Source of the DNA: Nitrospiraceae bacterium
Lineage (GTDB): Bacteria > Nitrospirota > Thermodesulfovibrionia > Thermodesulfovibrionales > UBA9159
Length of the DNA stretch: 6,162 bases
Assembly: GCA_003453735.1 (NCBI GenBank)
Contig: DMNE01000062.1
Span: forward strand, 540-6,701
Direction of reading: 5' to 3'
In this document: one piece after another, positions 4,695-6,162 of the stretch
Layout: each line of letters begins with the position of its first letter
Position numbering within the stretch: the first letter of the stretch is position 1
Position numbers and translations under genes: made by a program
The notes under the pieces: generated by a model
Told to the model about the DNA's origin: nothing
The model's database searches: none
Seen by the model: only the letters and a program-made list of their open reading frames with translations

Positions 4695-6162
4695 CTAATC
4701 CCAATCGAGGAGTCTCCGTTCACCTTCGAGTTTGCGTATCTCTGTCAAGTCTTGGCTCACTTCCATGGTGCCCCTATAATTTCCCCCTGTATCACGTATT
4801 GCAAAATACCTGATGTGAATGAACCTGCCCTTCATCTGAATCCAGAAATCAGCGACGTCCTTTTTCCCTGCCCTGAATTCATCCAGTATCTTCTGCACCA
4901 TGTGGAAGCTCTTGGGAGGATGGCACTTTTGCACTTTTCTCCCAATGACTCCCGGACTTCTTGGGAAAATCCTTTCTTTTGTGGAGGAATAATACTTAAG
5001 CTCATCGTTTTCATCTACAAACGAGATGTCAACTGGCAGATGAGTGAGCAGAAGATCCACTTGTTCCTGGGTCAGATGGCCCGTGCTGAGATTGAAAGCG
5101 CCAACCCCGGTTGTCTCTGTTGCCTCAGCAGGGGATCCAGTCCCCGGCAGCCATCCCTCCTCGGGCTTGATCCATGCGTATCCGATTTCCCCTTCACCCT
5201 GACGCACCTTTACCCAATCAGCTTCGGCTAACATCTCCATTGTCATGGGAAAGAGAATATGCTCTTCCTTATAAATCATATCATTGATGCTCTGGAGCAG
5301 ATATTTCAGCGTGCCATATACAAGCGGTACTTGGAGTTCCGAGATCTGCGCCCTCGCATACTTCAACGTCTGGCGTATGTCGTCATGGATTGCCCACATC
5401 ACCTCAGAAGGGCCGCTGATCCCATGCTTTTCCAGTACAGGAAAAAGCTGGTTTTCCTTCCTGAGGTAATGGAGGTCGATATCCGAAAGCCTCTCTATCA
5501 GTGCTCCCAAGTTTTTTCTCTCCTGACGGAAAATCTCTTTCTCCGGTGTATCGCAGAGCTTCTCAAGGATACCTTTTATCTCATGTACCATTCCTTCTGC
5601 AGCCCTATTTTCCTTCATAAAGGTATTGAGGGGATGTCCCGGAGGTGCAGTGGGCGCTTCCTGTTGACCGAGGGACTCTTTAAACACCTCCACATGGACA
5701 TCGCAGAGGCGTTTTATCTCGGTCTCGGGCATGCCTTCTTCCATGAGCTTCTGCTCCATCTTGGCAATTTCCGACGGATCAATGTTCCTAATAAGATCGT
5801 GGAACCTCTGCTTCAGTATAGCCATGTCCACACCTTTGTGAAGGTCCCTAATGATTTCCTTCAAAACCTCATGGCGGGTTTCCACATCTCTGAGGGGTTC
5901 GGCTTCTGTCCCGGTAGCTTCTTTGACTATGACAACCTCCTCCCCTGTCTTTGCCCTGATCTCCTTGGCAATTCCTGAAATGAGCTGGTCTAAATCGATT
6001 CCGCCGATGGAAGCCACATGGGCTAGGGGAGCAACTTTTCCCACGGTCTTTCTCACGACAGTACTCTGGAGCATCTTGAACTTTGGTGATTGTTTGATGA
6101 AAAACTCCATCAGAAAAGGATAATCCTTTAGCAACTCGTCTATCGTGGTCTTTGCACTTAGT
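4695..6162 (-). CDS. DUF1858-DUF438-hemerythrin-PAS sensor protein, 5' end beyond the window
   Basis: 488 residues are visible and the frame is still open at the right edge: upstream codons read LSAKTTIDELLKDYP, so the TTG at 6134 is not the start. Domains in order are as follows. DUF1858, residues 1-60 (TTIDELLKDYPFLMEFFI, then VGKVAPLAHVASIGGIDL). DUF438, about 97-165 (LKEIIRDLHKGVDM). A hemerythrin HHE domain, about 176-314, with likely iron ligands in GHPLNTF, DLHYLRKENQLFP, WAIHDD and KEEHILFP. A PAS domain, about 359-484 (LPVDISFVDENDELKYYSS ... GRFIHIRYFAIRD). This matches the COG2461 architecture. The hemerythrin di-iron site suggests sensing of oxygen or NO, with the PAS domain binding a cofactor or partner. 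No output domain such as kinase or GGDEF follows. The domain calls are firm; the ligand is inference. The frame shows no damage. Confidence 0.92.
   Translation of the reverse strand, partial: LSAKTTIDELLKDYPFLMEFFIKQSPKFKMLQSTVVRKTVGKVAPLAHVASIGGIDLDQLISGIAKEIRAKTGEEVVIVKEATGTEAEPLRDVETRHEVLKEIIRDLHKGVDMAILKQRFHDLIRNIDPSEIAKMEQKLMEEGMPETEIKRLCDVHVEVFKESLGQQEAPTAPPGHPLNTFMKENRAAEGMVHEIKGILEKLCDTPEKEIFRQERKNLGALIERLSDIDLHYLRKENQLFPVLEKHGISGPSEVMWAIHDDIRQTLKYARAQISELQVPLVYGTLKYLLQSINDMIYKEEHILFPMTMEMLAEADWVKVRQGEGEIGYAWIKPEEGWLPGTGSPAEATETTGVGAFNLSTGHLTQEQVDLLLTHLPVDISFVDENDELKYYSSTKERIFPRSPGVIGRKVQKCHPPKSFHMVQKILDEFRAGKKDVADFWIQMKGRFIHIRYFAIRDTGGNYRGTMEVSQDLTEIRKLEGERRLLDWD

Noticed and set aside
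5259..5978. 239-codon open frame on the + strand
   Set aside because: Lies wholly antisense to the well-supported hemerythrin/PAS gene and has no recognisable motif; the same holds for the + frames at 4656-5231 and 5851-6123.

Overview
The window reads as a patchwork from an environmental, probably anaerobic bacterium. The right-hand gene, a DUF1858-DUF438-hemerythrin-PAS protein, belongs to a family common in Nitrospirota, Thermodesulfobacteria and former Deltaproteobacteria, which makes such a host plausible. This taxonomic guess is inference from one protein family. The left end (about 1-830) is visibly richer in G+C than the middle, which suggests mixed origins.

Layout. (1) 1-196: C-terminal end of an unrecognised protein on the + strand. 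(2) 300-918, minus strand: a one-domain FUSC/aromatic-acid-exporter-type membrane protein, preceded by a small overlapping ORF that has its own good ribosome binding site. (3) 919-1702: no convincing gene, but a perfect 19-bp inverted repeat at 1155-1202 and an imperfect one at 1641-1742. (4) 1841-2537: a complete toxin-antitoxin operon, with a promoter, a palindromic operator candidate, a small DUF104/AF2212-like antitoxin and a PIN-domain (VapC-type) toxin. (5) 2538-4694: a graveyard of mobile DNA. The 3' half of a tRNA-Arg(CCT) gene (2877-2926) lies 5 bp from the stop codon of a minus-strand tyrosine recombinase. This is the usual layout of an integrative element that uses a tRNA as its attachment site. 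The recombinase is cut at the HxxR catalytic box by a compact element of about 473 bp (3142-3614). That element has perfect 32-bp terminal inverted repeats and eight copies of one 11-12 bp motif. The recombinase has also lost its N-terminal DNA-binding domain at about 3996, where a broken beta-propeller gene begins. That gene is itself interrupted by a G+C-rich stem-loop unit at about 4100-4210. (6) 4695 to the right edge, minus strand: the hemerythrin/PAS sensor gene, open at its 5' end.

Working together: antitoxin and toxin form one autoregulated unit that may act as a stabilisation module near the decayed integrative element. The recombinase and the tRNA fragment are remnants of that element. 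The small inverted-repeat element is the most striking item. It has no recognisable transposase, so it would have to be moved in trans. Its motif architecture is not one I can assign to a named family from sequence alone.
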